NCBI RefSeq assembly: GCF_030819175.1
Contig: NZ_JAUTBJ010000002.1
Coordinates: 3,805,001 to 3,869,000, forward strand
Direction: 5' to 3'
Length of the DNA stretch: 64,000 nucleotides
Source of the DNA: Sphingomonas sp. SORGH_AS_0879
Lineage (GTDB): Bacteria > Pseudomonadota > Alphaproteobacteria > Sphingomonadales > Sphingomonadaceae
A program made the position numbers and the translations under genes. The notes below the pieces were generated by a model. That model made no database searches. It worked only from the letters and a program-made list of their open reading frames with translations, and was not told where the DNA came from. Shown one piece after another: positions 9,701 through 19,065 of the stretch. How positions within the stretch are numbered: position 1 is the first letter of the stretch; every line of letters starts with the position of its first letter.

Positions 9701-10804
9701 GAATGTCACAATGACCTGCCCGTCACCCGCCGTCACCGTGCCGATCGTTGGTGCGGCGGGGGCAACCGCATTCACGGGAAAAGACCGAGAAACCGTTGGT
9801 GCAGCGCTATAGGAGCTATTGCCGCCCTGATCGGCATTGATCGTGCAGGTTCCGGTGCTGACGAATGTCAGTACGCCGCCGCTGGTGATGGTGCAGACAC
9901 CGGTCGTGGACGAGGTGAAGGTGGGTGTCAGTCCCGAGGACGCCGTAGCGGTCAGGGTCGGCGTCGTGCCATAGTTGTGCGAGCCGGGATTGGCGAAGGT
10001 GATCGTCTGGCTGGCCAGGACCGCATTGACCGTCAGCGTCGCGGCGTTTGATGTCGCCGAGGGCGAGGTACCGCCGGTCGCGATGGCGCGATACTGATAG
10101 CCGTTCATGCTCGTGGTCGCGCCGCTGACGGTCAGCGTGGTGGTCGTCGTACCGGAATACACGCCGCCATCAGCAATATTGGCAAAACCAGACCCGGTGT
10201 TCGCTTGCCATTGATAGCTTGAAGCATTTGAAGCGGTGATGCCGAAGGTGGCGTTCCCGCCGGCGTTGACCGTCGCATTGGATGGTTGCGAGGTTATGGC
10301 CGGCGCCGCGGCACCGCCACCAAAGGGCGTGCAACTTATCGCCCATGTTATGGAGGCCGTGCTGTCGAATGCGCCGCCAGAGGAGGCATTCCCGTTGATG
10401 TAGATACGCGTGACAGGGGCCAAGTTTGTGACCGTATAATCACCTGATTGGGTGGCGCCTGGAGTAATGCCAGCCGCATCGACGATGCTGAAATTCGACG
10501 TATTGTAGCGAATAATGAGGCGAGCATTCGATCTGCCCGTGCCGCCACCCGTATATTGCCAATGAATGATGTCGCCCGGAGTGAAAGTGTAAGACGAGTC
10601 GATAAAAAAGCCGCCACCCGCTGAATTGAGGGTTTTGCTTATCATGCCGCTATTCACGGCGTCACACGCCGTTGAGGCGAGTGCGGCGCTGGTGGTGCCA
10701 AAAATTGCCAACATACAAAAAATTAATACAAATATCGCCGTTCTCACGTCGCGAAATATGCGAGAAATTTCCACTTGGCGAAATTCAGTTACATCTCTGA
10801 TCAC
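3773..10804 (-). CDS. Giant repeat-rich autotransporter adhesin
   Basis: The product of about 2,340 residues is predicted to be secreted and anchored in the outer membrane (type Va autotransporter). In order: a hydrophobic signal segment (TAIFVLIFCMLAIFG...ALA), a unique N-terminal domain, Ig-like and MBG-like domains, one fibronectin-III-like domain (SAGTGTASAASNAVTP end), then alternating cadherin-like ('SYTPTAGYSGSDSFTYTATN') and He_PIG-type ('LSGTPTTAGSY') Ig modules. Two diverged modules follow, and then a C-terminal beta-barrel of about 275 residues ending in VRKKF, with the terminal Phe typical of outer-membrane barrels. Start choice is uncertain. GTG 10,804 has AGGGG upstream; GTG codons at 10,840, 10,774 and 10,747 are alternatives. 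It probably mediates adhesion or biofilm formation, which is inferred. The 5' end is AT-richer than the rest. Confidence 0.85.
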   Translation of the reverse strand: MIRDVTEFRQVEISRIFRDVRTAIFVLIFCMLAIFGTTSAALASTACDAVNSGMISKTLNSAGGGFFIDSSYTFTPGDIIHWQYTGGGTGRSNARLIIRYNTSNFSIVDAAGITPGATQSGDYTVTNLAPVTRIYINGNASSGGAFDSTASITWAISCTPFGGGAAAPAITSQPSNATVNAGGNATFGITASNASSYQWQANTGSGFANIADGGVYSGTTTTTLTVSGATTSMNGYQYRAIATGGTSPSATSNAATLTVNAVLASQTITFANPGSHNYGTTPTLTATASSGLTPTFTSSTTGVCTITSGGVLTFVSTGTCTINADQGGNSSYSAAPTVSRSFPVNAVAPAAPTIGTVTAGDGQVIVTFTAPTDTGGAAITGYTVTASPGGATASGTGSPITITGLTNGTSYTFTVTATNSAGTGTASAASNAVTPVAALQAPVAGAVSATVAANSNGNPITLNLSGGAANSVAIGTQATHGSATASGTTISYTPTVGYLGNDSFTYTATNASGTSAAATVTITVTTPAPVAGATSTTVAANSTGNAVTLALSGGTATSVAVATQAAHGTATASGTTISYTPTAGYSGSDSFTYTATNASGTSSPATVTVTVTAPTLAILPTSLPGGTAGTAYSQALSTTGGTAPYSYAVTAGALPTGLTLATNGTLSGTPTMSGSFNLTVTATDAQNFTASRAYTITVVAQAPVAGATSTTVAANSTGNAVTLALSGGTATSVAVATQAAHGTATASGTTISYTPTAGYSGNDSFTYTATNASGTSSAATVTITVTAPTLALTPASGTLAGGTVGTAYSQSVAASNGTAPYNYSATGLPGGLTIDALTGAITGTPTGTGNATITVNVTDAHGATGTATYTIAIAVQVPVANAVSTTVAANSTANAVTLALSGGTATSVAIANQASHGTATASGTSITYSPTAGYSGPDSFTYTATNASGTSSPATVTITVTAPTLTVSPASGSLPGATVGTAYSQALSASGGAAPYSYTVTSGALPTGVTLSSTGTLSGTPTTAGSYSVTVTITDAHGASGTATYTIVVAAQAPVAGAVSTTVAANSSANTVPLNLSSGAAISVSVDTAPSHGTATASGTAISYTPTAGYSGSDSFTYTATNASGTSSPATVTITVTAPTLTVSPASGSLPAATVGTAYSQALSASGGAAPYNYVVSSGALPTGVTLSSTGTLSGTPTTAGSYSVTVTVTDAHGASGTATYTIVVAVQAPVAGAVSTTVAANSTANTVPLNLSGGAASSVAVDAAPSHGTATASGTTISYTPTAGFSGTDSFTYTATNASGTSSPAAVTVTVSAPTLVVSPASGSLPAATVGTAYSQTLTSSGGTAPYSYTAMGLPAGVTLAANGTLSGTPTTAGSYSVTVTVTDAHGASGTATYTIVVAAQAPVAGAVSTTVAANSTANTVTLALSGGTATSVAVATQAVHGTATASGTSISYTPTAGYSGSDSFTYTATNASGTSSPAAVTVTVSAPTLVVSPASGSLPAATVGTAYSQTLTSSGGTAPYSYTATGLPAGVTLAANGTLSGTPTTAGSYTVTVATTDAHGATGTATYTIVVAAQAPVAEAVSTTVAANSSGNAVTLALSGGTATSVAVATAPVHGTATASGTTISYTPTAGFSGSDSFTYTATNASGTSSPATVTVTVSAPTLVVSPASGSLPAATVGTAYSQTLTSSGGTAPYSYTATGLPAGVTLAANGTLSGTPTTAGNYTVTVNIIDAHGATGNATYTLAVGTPPPPVATDPVTTSVAANTKTEAGQSVSLNLSSLVSGQFDEIRIVTQPAHGTVTISRTLAMRGFGGSPLMAVALAASSVSVPGQVIAVYTPEAGYHGSDSFQYVAVGPGGTSAPATATIQVVGTAPKANGITASAIDGQPVSVDLTAAASGGPFTAAAITSVSPADQATATIVAGGTADARTFRLQVTPKAHFNGTIAVGYTLANAFGTSSPATVTVTVTARPDPSRDANVRAMSDAQAEAARRFSRTQVANFMGHAETLHGADCARSTNGVRLSSTDRTYDGHVPGQPIERIAPDGDRRAQRSGEASAQEGAAPAGCGGRVGLWTGGTIDIGTRDAITGRSKVSATTSGLSVGVDLHVAQGVTLGIGGGLGHDRSTIAGGAGQVNSDSQVLAVYGSATPLRGLFVDGMLARGWLDYSLRRKDAATGAMATADRTGTFTTGALSSGIDRTTGALRWSLYGRAEYLDGRLTRYVEEGAGIYNLRFDDRDLLSVTGALGLRLAWQRPLSVGLLTGRLRTEWLHEFTSGTRQGLDYADVTGPSYYSLMASGWSREQFLFAPGVGLTLPSGWDLGLDLSVRVADGERAATTAVQVRKKF
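5560..9480 (-). repeat. Tandem ~525-bp coding repeats inside the adhesin gene
   Basis: The segment coding for TNASGTSSPATVTVTV followed by a He_PIG module recurs with a period near 525 bp (175 residues). The shared stretch GTGTAGGTGAAGCTGTC, for example, recurs near 5,875, 6,400, 6,925, 7,450, 7,978, 8,504 and 9,026. I count eight close copies of the cadherin-like module and seven of the He_PIG module. Neighbouring copies are so similar in DNA that slippage or recombination could change copy number. Confidence 0.85.
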
Positions 10805-11018
10805 AGCCCCACACCCCTGTCTCCGGACGTGTGGGCCCACCCCGACCCACGGACGATTTGTTTTTCACGCGTGTAAAACGCAAGGTTTCGGGCATATGCG
10901 GTCGTGCGGACGTTTCTTGGGATCCGGGCACTGCTCGCAACGCGCCCGGGCGGTTACAGATGGGGCACGTGGGAAGTATATATCGTCGTTATGCGCGGTG
11001 ATGCTGGGAGGGGCAGTA

Positions 11019-11627
11019 GTGGATTGGAGTGTTGTCGTTCGCGAGGTGCGCAGGATGCATCGCCTCAAACAGGAGGCGTTCGCGCAACTAATCCAAGTCT
11101 CCCAGACGACAATTTCCCGCTGGGAAATGGGCCGGCAAATCCCGGAACTTCGGTTTCAGAACTGGTTCATCGAAAATTTACGGAAACTCGATCCGGTTTC
11201 GCCAGACGACATGATCGTATCGTTGATCCGGCGTTCAGCGACGCCGCGGTGCATGGTGAATAGCGACTTTAGATATGTGCTTGTCTCCGACGGAGAAAGG
11301 CGCTTGTTGGGCGCTGATGTCGAGAAGGTCATAAACGGCTATATTGGAGATATCATTGCTCAACAGGCTGGGCATTTAATCGACGAATATTTTGCTCAGA
11401 TGCTGCGACCAGGCTGCGAAATCACTGGCCTGAGCTACGATGACGAGGGATACATTGCCAAAGGCAGAAAATTCCGGAGAACGTGGAATGTCGTCACGGT
11501 GGACGGTGTCCGTTTCTTAGCGGGCGAGGATATCGAGCTTGATGAGCCCCTGGATAATGAAAAGGACCTGAATCTACGCATCTTCAACGATGCGGGGCTG
11601 GCGCGAAATATGCTCGGCTGTCGATAA
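11019..11627 (+). CDS. XRE-family helix-turn-helix regulator
   Basis: A protein of about 202 residues. Residues ~5-60 form a Cro/CI-type helix-turn-helix (VREVRRMHRLKQEAFAQLI, then SQTTISRWEMGRQIP). The remaining ~140 residues are a sensor-like domain I do not recognise (FRYVLVSDGERRLLGADV...). The GTG at 11,019 was chosen because GGGAGGGGC ends a few bases upstream; an ATG at 11,001 would have no site. The gene is lower in GC than its surroundings, which is consistent with foreign origin. It is divergent from the giant adhesin, with about 200 bp shared upstream DNA, so it may control the adhesin, itself, or the element. The target is inferred. Confidence 0.75.
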   Translation: MDWSVVVREVRRMHRLKQEAFAQLIQVSQTTISRWEMGRQIPELRFQNWFIENLRKLDPVSPDDMIVSLIRRSATPRCMVNSDFRYVLVSDGERRLLGADVEKVINGYIGDIIAQQAGHLIDEYFAQMLRPGCEITGLSYDDEGYIAKGRKFRRTWNVVTVDGVRFLAGEDIELDEPLDNEKDLNLRIFNDAGLARNMLGCR

Positions 11628-11650
11628 CCTCAACTCTAAACGGAGCATGA

Positions 11651-11947
11651 TTATGCGGCGGCATATCTGACAAGCGGTGCCCGCTCAAGCGCACGATCCC
11701 AATAACGTATTCGACGGGACGCTCCCGGCTTAAACTTTCTCAAAGACCTGTTCTCATTTACAATATCCCAAAACCATCGGCCCAATAATGGTAGATCGGT
11801 AACGCCATCGCCGAGTTGGCGATAGAGATTAAAGCATTGAAATTTCGCCCCCCCTTCTTGTCGACCTGACACGGTGAACCCGTAACGCAGGCCCTTTCGG
11901 AAGATTCGCGAGCGCCCCCCGCAACGGCACCGCGCTGAACCTGTCAC
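11651..11947 (-). CDS. Doubtful small hypothetical protein
   Basis: An open frame of 98 codons with a GTG start in a low-GC patch, convergent with the XRE gene. The translated C-terminal half (GRWFWDIVNENRSLRKFKP) looks protein-like. The N-terminal ~30 residues overlap the 17-bp island repeat and are Arg/Cys-rich, as in non-coding DNA. No good ribosome site was seen. It could be a remnant of a larger gene. Confidence 0.3.
   Translation of the reverse strand: MTGSARCRCGGRSRIFRKGLRYGFTVSGRQEGGAKFQCFNLYRQLGDGVTDLPLLGRWFWDIVNENRSLRKFKPGASRRIRYWDRALERAPLVRYAAA
11910..11926 (+). repeat. Third copy of the 17-bp island repeat
   Basis: GAGCGCCCCCCGCAACG is identical to 785-801 and to the reverse complement of 668-684. 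It lies about 220 bp upstream of the recombinase start, parallel to the copy before the 858-3639 operon. An operator or recombination role is inferred. Confidence 0.55.
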
Positions 11948-11956
11948 GACCGGCCC

Positions 11957-12146
11957 ATGAGCCGGCGCGCATCACCTCCAACGACCCGGGCGACCTCTGC
12001 GTCGCCGGTCGGTGATGCGCGCTTCAACAATCCGGGGCTTGTCAGCGCGGCCTTCGACGATTCATGGTCGACCCTCGAGCAGGAGGTGGCGCTGATTGAC
12101 CGACTGTTCGGCGGCGAGATCGCCGCGCTGTTCGAAAGGCCTGGTC

Positions 12147-12172
<26 letters not shown>
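11957..12172 (+). CDS. Possible small protein overlapping the recombinase start
   Basis: A 71-codon frame ending 26 nt inside the recombinase gene. Its C-terminal half (STLEQEVALIDRLFGGEIAAL) looks like an amphipathic helix, so it could be a short partner or leader gene coupled to the recombinase. No convincing ribosome site precedes the ATG. I recognise no family. Confidence 0.35.
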
Positions 12173-13831
<1,659 letters not shown>

Positions 13832-13876
13832 GTGGGCTGGCCGACTAGCATCGTGCGCCACCCCGCGCCAGCCCTT

Positions 13877-14548
13877 TTATGATGGGGGCACCGCTTTTGC
13901 GGGTTTGGCGACGGGGGCGGGCGTCTTGGGGCGATAGGCGCACAGATCCTCGACCGGACAGCGCCAGCATTCGGGGCGGCGCGCCTTGCAGATATAGCGG
14001 CCGTGCAGGATCAGCCAGTGATGCGCATGGACGCGGAACGGCGCAGGCGTCGCCTTGTCCAGCTTCAACTCCACCGCCAGCGGGGTCTTGCCCTTGGCCA
14101 GGCCGGTGCGGTTGCATACGCGGAAGATATGGGTGTCGACCGCGAACGTCTCCTGCCCGAAGGCGACGTTGAGCACGACATTGGCGGTCTTGCGCCCCAC
14201 CCCCGGCAACCGCTCCAGATCGGCGCGCGCCTCGGGCACCTGGCCACCATAGTCGTCGACCAGCATCCGCGACAGGGCGATGACGTTCTTGGCCTTGGTG
14301 TTGAACAGGCCGATCGTCTTGATATGCTGCTTCAGCCCGTCTTCGCCCAGTTCCAGCATCTTCTCGGGCGTGTCGACCTCGGCGAAGAGCGCGCGGGTCG
14401 CCTTGTTGACCCCCACATCGGTCGCCTGCGCCGACAGCGCGACCGCGACGACCAGCGTATAGGGATTGCGGAATTCCAGCTCGGTCTCGGGATGCGGGTT
14501 CGCCTCCGCCAGCCGGTGGTAGAATTGGACGACGTCCGCCTTCTTCAT
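13877..14548 (-). CDS. nth: Endonuclease III (DNA glycosylase/AP lyase)
   Basis: A base-excision-repair enzyme that removes oxidised pyrimidines and cleaves the abasic site. The ATG at 14,548 (MKKADVVQ) gives 223 residues; a longer frame upstream would overlap dapB. The helix-hairpin-helix LPGVGRKTA carries the catalytic Lys120, and VDTHIFRV carries Asp138, both at the E. coli positions. The C-terminus has the four-cysteine 4Fe-4S loop C-X6-C-X2-C-X5-C ([18 protein letters not shown]). It lies 5 nt after dapB, so the two are probably cotranscribed. A ~40-bp spacer separates its end from tRNA-Arg. Confidence 0.95.
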   Translation of the reverse strand: MKKADVVQFYHRLAEANPHPETELEFRNPYTLVVAVALSAQATDVGVNKATRALFAEVDTPEKMLELGEDGLKQHIKTIGLFNTKAKNVIALSRMLVDDYGGQVPEARADLERLPGVGRKTANVVLNVAFGQETFAVDTHIFRVCNRTGLAKGKTPLAVELKLDKATPAPFRVHAHHWLILHGRYICKARRPECWRCPVEDLCAYRPKTPAPVAKPAKAVPPS

Positions 14549-14553
14549 GCGCG

Positions 14554-15282
14554 TTACAGGCCCAGCACGTCGCCCATGCGGTAACGGCCCGGCCCCTGCC
14601 CTGCCAACCACAGCGCGGCGCGCACCGCCCCACGGGCGAAAATGGTGCGATCCTGCGCGAAATGGCCCAGCGTCACCCGCTCGCCCTCGCCCGCAAAGAT
14701 CACCTCATGGTCGCCAATCACCGAGCCGCCGCGCAGCGCCGCCATGCCGATCGTCCCCTCGGTCCGCGCGCCGACCAGCCCGGCGCGGCCATCGACCCGG
14801 AGATCGGACAGGGCATGGCCGCGCCCCGCCGCCGCCGCCTCGCCCAGCAGCAGCGCGGTGCCGGAGGGCGCATCGACTTTGTGCCGGTGATGCATCTCGG
14901 TGATCTCGATGTCCCAGTCCGGGCCAAGCCGCGCCGCCGCCTCGCGCACCAGATTGGCGAGCAGGGTGATGCCGAGCGAGGTGTTGCCGGTCTGGAGCAC
15001 CGCGATCTCGGTCGCGGCCTCGTCGATCGCCGCGTGCTGGGCGGGTGAAAGGCCGGTGGTGCCGATCACGATCGGGGTGCGTGCGGCCCGAGCCGCCGCC
15101 AGATGCGCATCGAGCGCGCCCGCGATCGAGAAGTCGACCAGCACATCCGCCGACTTGGCCAGCGCGTCCGGATCGTCGCGCGAATCGCAGCCCCCGGCCA
15201 GCGTCGCGCCCTCGCCCTCGATCAGGTCCGCGATGGCGCGGCCCATGCGCCCGGCGCTGCCGTAAATGCCGATGGCGGTCAT
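14554..15282 (-). CDS. dapB: 4-hydroxy-tetrahydrodipicolinate reductase
   Basis: This enzyme uses NAD(P)H to reduce the cyclic precursor in the diaminopimelate/lysine pathway, supplying peptidoglycan and lysine. It has 242 residues, a usual length. The N-terminal nucleotide-binding loop is GSAGRMG (residues 8-14). The catalytic and substrate motif HHRHKVDAPSGTA lies at ~131-143. DapB proteins are cytosolic tetramers. It is followed immediately by nth in the same direction. The 193-bp gap before the next gene (15,283-15,475) shows nothing distinctive. Confidence 0.95.
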   Translation of the reverse strand: MTAIGIYGSAGRMGRAIADLIEGEGATLAGGCDSRDDPDALAKSADVLVDFSIAGALDAHLAAARAARTPIVIGTTGLSPAQHAAIDEAATEIAVLQTGNTSLGITLLANLVREAAARLGPDWDIEITEMHHRHKVDAPSGTALLLGEAAAAGRGHALSDLRVDGRAGLVGARTEGTIGMAALRGGSVIGDHEVIFAGEGERVTLGHFAQDRTIFARGAVRAALWLAGQGPGRYRMGDVLGL

Positions 15283-15475
15283 GCGGGGGTTCCGGTGGCG
15301 AAGAGAGAGAGGGTCGTCATGCGGCGTTCCTTGGCACAGCTACTTCTCCGAGGGAACCGGCGGCTGGCTGCATGACCAATGATCGATGACCGCTTGTGGG
15401 GCAGACCGCCCCGATATTTCGATCCCAGGCACGAGCGGCGTAGCGGAACCCGTTATCGGCTGGCCCGGGCCGGGC

Positions 15476-16042
15476 TTATTTGCCTTCGACGACGTCGATC
15501 GGCGTCGCGCAGGTCGCATAGGCCTGTCGATAGGACTTGTCCCAGCACCGCGCGAAGCCGTCGAGCACGTTGAGGTTCATAGGCCAGCGGATCGTGATCG
15601 GCTTTCCATCGGGGCCGCGCGGGTCGAACCCCTCGGGCTTCGGCAGGGCGGCAAGGGCGGCATGCGCCTTGTCGAAGGAGGGGCGATCGCGCCGCAGGAA
15701 CGCAATGCTGCCATCGACATAGAGGTTCCAACCCATGCCGCGATCCTCCTCCACGGTCTTGCGCGCGCGCTCGAACAGCGCGATCGCCGCGACATTCTCA
15801 CCGAGGTTCGCCCGCAACTGGCCCTCATGCCAGTAGAGAATGCCGCGACTGCGCTCGGGCGTATGTGCCGTTCGCCAGTCGCGGATCAGGTCCGCCGCCT
15901 CCTTTTCACAGCCGCGCATCGACAGCGCCCGCCAGCCGCCGGACATATCCTGATCGAAAGCCTGTTGCGGCAAGGCGAGCATCGCGGCGCGGTCATAGGT
16001 GCAATCGGACGCGGCAGCGGCAAGCAATAGGGCGATCATCAT
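15476..16042 (-). CDS. Hypothetical secreted protein
   Basis: A 188-residue protein starting with a short hydrophobic segment (MMIALLLAAAASD) that looks like a signal peptide. The body contains helical stretches reminiscent of a TPR-like fold (HEGQLRANLGENVAAIALFERARKTVEED) and scattered cysteines. I do not recognise a named family. It is probably periplasmic and is convergent with no close partner. It lies upstream of dapB, with a 193-bp gap, so cotranscription with dapB is possible but not evident. Confidence 0.75.
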   Translation of the reverse strand: MMIALLLAAAASDCTYDRAAMLALPQQAFDQDMSGGWRALSMRGCEKEAADLIRDWRTAHTPERSRGILYWHEGQLRANLGENVAAIALFERARKTVEEDRGMGWNLYVDGSIAFLRRDRPSFDKAHAALAALPKPEGFDPRGPDGKPITIRWPMNLNVLDGFARCWDKSYRQAYATCATPIDVVEGK

Positions 16043-16231
16043 GGCATGATGTGATCCAGGACCGCTTGAAATGGCAAGAGCGAAGCTTGTGCCGCCACCT
16101 CGCCATACTGATCGCTCGACCGCGAAGACTTTGTTATTTCAACACTAGTCCTCACGGAAATTATGTTTGGCGGGCTATTCCTATGCCACTCCCCCCTTAC
16201 GGTCATGCCGACACCAAGGTAGAACACGGTG

Positions 16232-16933
16232 ATGCGCGGCATTCGTAATATCGTCATCCTCACCGGCGCGGGCATATCCGCCGAGTCCGGCATCGCCACC
16301 TTTCGCGGGCCGGGCGGGTTGTGGGAGGGGCATCGGGTCGAGGATGTCTGTACCCCCGAAGCACTGGCCGCCGATCCGATGCTGGTCCACCGCTTCTATG
16401 ACCTGCGGCGCGCGGGGCTGGCGGCGGTCAGGCCCAATGCCGCGCATGAGGCTTTGGCGCGGCTGGATCGGGTATGGCCGGGCGAATTGCTGATCGTCAC
16501 GCAGAATGTGGACGATCTGCACGAACGGGCGGGGGCGAGGCGGTTGCTGCATATGCACGGCGCGCTGAAGCGGGCCCTGTGCACGGCCTGTGGCGAGCGG
16601 TTCGGGTGGGAAGAGGCGCTGCCGCCGGGGACGCCCTGCCCCGCCTGCGCCGCACCCGCCTTGCGTCCTGATATCGTGTTCTTCGGCGAGATGCCCTATC
16701 ATATGGAGCGGATCGAGGCAGCGCTGGCGGAGGCGGACCTGTTCGTGTCGATCGGCACCTCGGGCGCGGTCTATCCGGCGGCAGGGTTCGTGCGGATGGC
16801 GAGCGCTTACGGCGCGCGGACGCTGGAACTCAATCTCGACCGATCGGAGGGCAGCGGCTGGTTCGACGAGAGCCGGTTGGCCTCCGCCGGGCAGTTGGTG
16901 CCCGAATGGGTCGAGCAGATGCTCAGCGGCTGA
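16232..16933 (+). CDS. cobB: NAD-dependent protein deacylase, Sir2 family
   Basis: Removes acyl groups from lysines using NAD+. The protein has 233 residues. Visible motifs: GAGISAESGI (NAD loop), TQNVDDLHERAG, catalytic His in HMHGALKRALC, and the zinc ribbon CTAC...CPAC. The frame allows GTG at 16,229, but ATG at 16,232 fits the AAGGTAG site better. In bacteria such enzymes regulate metabolic enzymes such as acetyl-CoA synthetase. The end overlaps the convergent phosphatase gene by 11 nt. Confidence 0.92.
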   Translation: MRGIRNIVILTGAGISAESGIATFRGPGGLWEGHRVEDVCTPEALAADPMLVHRFYDLRRAGLAAVRPNAAHEALARLDRVWPGELLIVTQNVDDLHERAGARRLLHMHGALKRALCTACGERFGWEEALPPGTPCPACAAPALRPDIVFFGEMPYHMERIEAALAEADLFVSIGTSGAVYPAAGFVRMASAYGARTLELNLDRSEGSGWFDESRLASAGQLVPEWVEQMLSG

Positions 16934-17732
16934 CCGGCACGATCACGTCGCGCGCGCGCGGAGCCAATCGCTCGACCGCCGCATCCTGCAAGCCCCTTGC
17001 CGTCACCAGCACGCCGAAGGCGCGCGGATCGGGCTTGTTGAAGAGCAAAGGCTGGCCCAGCGCATCGGCCACCCCCGCCCCCGCTTCGGACGCGATCAGC
17101 GCGGCGGCGGCGATGTCCCATTCATTGCCCCAGCGCAGCGTCGCGACCAGATCGGCCTCATCGGCGGCGACCATCGCGATGCGCAGCGCGATCGAATTGG
17201 GCTTGAACACGGCGACCAGATCGCGGTCCGCCTTGGGGAGCGCATCGACCGGCACGCGCGCGCCCGGCATCTGGCGGCAATAGCCCGCGCTCAATGTGCG
17301 GCCGTTGCGGGTCGCACCGCCGCCCGCCTGGGCCAGCCACAACTCGCCCCGCGCGGGCGCGGCGAGCACGCCGATCACCGGCCGCCCGTCCTCGACCAAC
17401 GCGACCGACACGGCCCAGCCTTCGCGTCCACGGATATAGTCGCGGGTGCCGTCGATCGGATCGACCACCCAGACGCGGCGGGCGGCCAGCCGGTCGGGCT
17501 TGTCCGCCGTCTCCTCGGACAGCCATCCGGCATCGGGGATCAGCGCCTGAAGCCGGGCATGGAGCATCCGGTCGACGTCCAGATCGACCTCGCACACCGG
17601 GCTGCCCGGCGTCTTTTCCCATTGGCGGAAATCGGTGCGCCAACGGGCGAGCGCCATTGCCGCCGCCTCGCGGGCCGCCGCCACGACCCCCGGAATGATG
17701 TCAGGGGCTCGGATCAGATCAGCCGCTGGCAA
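16923..17732 (-). CDS. cysQ: Inositol monophosphatase-family phosphatase (CysQ-like)
   Basis: A 269-residue metal-dependent phosphatase. Motifs of the family are visible: SEETAD, the metal-binding DPIDGTRDY, and the C-terminal WDIAAAALIASEAG. The likely activity is hydrolysis of 3'(2'),5'-bisphosphate nucleotide (PAP), by analogy with alphaproteobacterial CysQ. Inositol-1-phosphatase activity is the alternative. The best start is TTG 17,732, preceded by GGAATGAC and overlapping the pmbA stop by 14 nt, which implies translational coupling. Confidence 0.85.
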   Translation of the reverse strand: MPAADLIRAPDIIPGVVAAAREAAAMALARWRTDFRQWEKTPGSPVCEVDLDVDRMLHARLQALIPDAGWLSEETADKPDRLAARRVWVVDPIDGTRDYIRGREGWAVSVALVEDGRPVIGVLAAPARGELWLAQAGGGATRNGRTLSAGYCRQMPGARVPVDALPKADRDLVAVFKPNSIALRIAMVAADEADLVATLRWGNEWDIAAAALIASEAGAGVADALGQPLLFNKPDPRAFGVLVTARGLQDAAVERLAPRARDVIVPVSR

Positions 17733-19065
17733 CCGTCATTCCATCGATGCGCAGCGTCGGCACATTGACGCCGTAGCGGAATTCCAGATCATTGGCCGGC
17801 GTCATGGCGAGGAACATCTCTTTCAGATTACCTGCCACGGTGAACTCCGCAACCGGTTCCGCGATCCGCCCCTCCACGATGCGGAAGCCCGCCGCGCCCC
17901 GGCTGTAATCGCCGGTGACGGGGTTCACGCCACTGCCGATCAACTCGGTGACATAGACGCCGTCGGCGATATCGGCGATCAGCGTATCGACCGGCACGCG
18001 CCCCGCCGCCATGAACAGGTTGCTGGTCGACACCCCCGGCGCACCCGCGCCCCCCCGCGCGGCATGACCGGTCGGCTCCAGCCCCAATTGCCGGGCGGAG
18101 GCGGAATCGAGCAGCCAGGTCTCCAGCACGCCGTCCTCGACGATCGCGGTCGGCGACACCGCCAGCCCCTCGCCATCGAAGGGGCGCGAACGAAGCCCGT
18201 GCGGACGGTGGGGGTCGTCCTCGATCCGGATACCCTCGGCCATCACCCGCTCGCCCAGCCGGTCGAGCAGGAAGCTGGTCCGCCGGGTGATCGCCGCGCC
18301 CGCAATCGCGGAGACGAGGTGGCCGACCAGCGACGAGCCGACGCGCGGGTCGAAAACGATCGGCATCGTACCGCTCGCCAGCTTGGCCGGATTCAGCCGC
18401 GCGACGGTCCGCTCGCCCGCGCGGGTGCCGATCGCCTCGGGGCCTTCGAGCAGGCGGCGAAGGCGTGCGCCGTGATGGGCATAGTCGCGCTGCATTCCCG
18501 CCCCCTCGCCCGCGACGACGCTGACCGACAGGCCGTATCCGGTCGCGGCATAACCGGCGGCGAAACCGTGGCTGGTGGCCAGTGCCGACACGACGCGTGA
18601 GGCGGAGGCCCCCGCTCCTTCCGAATTGGTGACGCCGGCCACGGCACGCGCGGCCTCTTCGGCGGCCAGGGCGGCGGCGCGAAGTTGTTCGGGCTCGACC
18701 TCGCCGCCGTCGTCCAGGTCGAGCATCGGCGGCGCGCCGTGCAGCAACCGCTCCTCGGGCGCCAGGCCCGCCCAGCGATCCTCGGGCGCCTCCCGCGCCA
18801 TGGCGACGGCGCGTTCGACCGCGAGGGTGATCGCATCGCCCGACAGGTCCGATGTCGAGACGCTGGCCGAGCGCCGCCCGACGAACACGCGCAGGCCCAG
18901 TTCCTCGCTCTCCGACCGCCCGACATCCTCCAGCGCGCCGAGGCGCACCGACACCTCCAGCGCGGCATCGGCGGCGAAGACGGCGTCGGCGGCGTCGGCC
19001 CCGGCGGCACGGGCACGGGCGACGATATCGGCGGCCCGGTCACGGGCCTGTTCGGGGGTCAACAT
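17719..19065 (-). CDS. pmbA: Metalloprotease-like PmbA/TldE (TldD/PmbA family)
   Basis: A 448-residue protein of the TldD/TldE family, the usual length for PmbA. TldD and TldE act as a heterodimeric protease in peptide-modification systems and antitoxin degradation. In known cases TldD carries the zinc site and TldE the partner surface. The family pattern is seen in AADAVFAADAALEVSVRLG near the N-terminus and in GAAGFRIVEGRIAEPVAEFTVAGNLKEM near the C-terminus. The start at ATG 19,065 (MLTPEQ) was preferred over the longer frame because it matches family N-termini. It is coupled to the CysQ-like gene. Confidence 0.9.
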   Translation of the reverse strand: MLTPEQARDRAADIVARARAAGADAADAVFAADAALEVSVRLGALEDVGRSESEELGLRVFVGRRSASVSTSDLSGDAITLAVERAVAMAREAPEDRWAGLAPEERLLHGAPPMLDLDDGGEVEPEQLRAAALAAEEAARAVAGVTNSEGAGASASRVVSALATSHGFAAGYAATGYGLSVSVVAGEGAGMQRDYAHHGARLRRLLEGPEAIGTRAGERTVARLNPAKLASGTMPIVFDPRVGSSLVGHLVSAIAGAAITRRTSFLLDRLGERVMAEGIRIEDDPHRPHGLRSRPFDGEGLAVSPTAIVEDGVLETWLLDSASARQLGLEPTGHAARGGAGAPGVSTSNLFMAAGRVPVDTLIADIADGVYVTELIGSGVNPVTGDYSRGAAGFRIVEGRIAEPVAEFTVAGNLKEMFLAMTPANDLEFRYGVNVPTLRIDGMTVASG

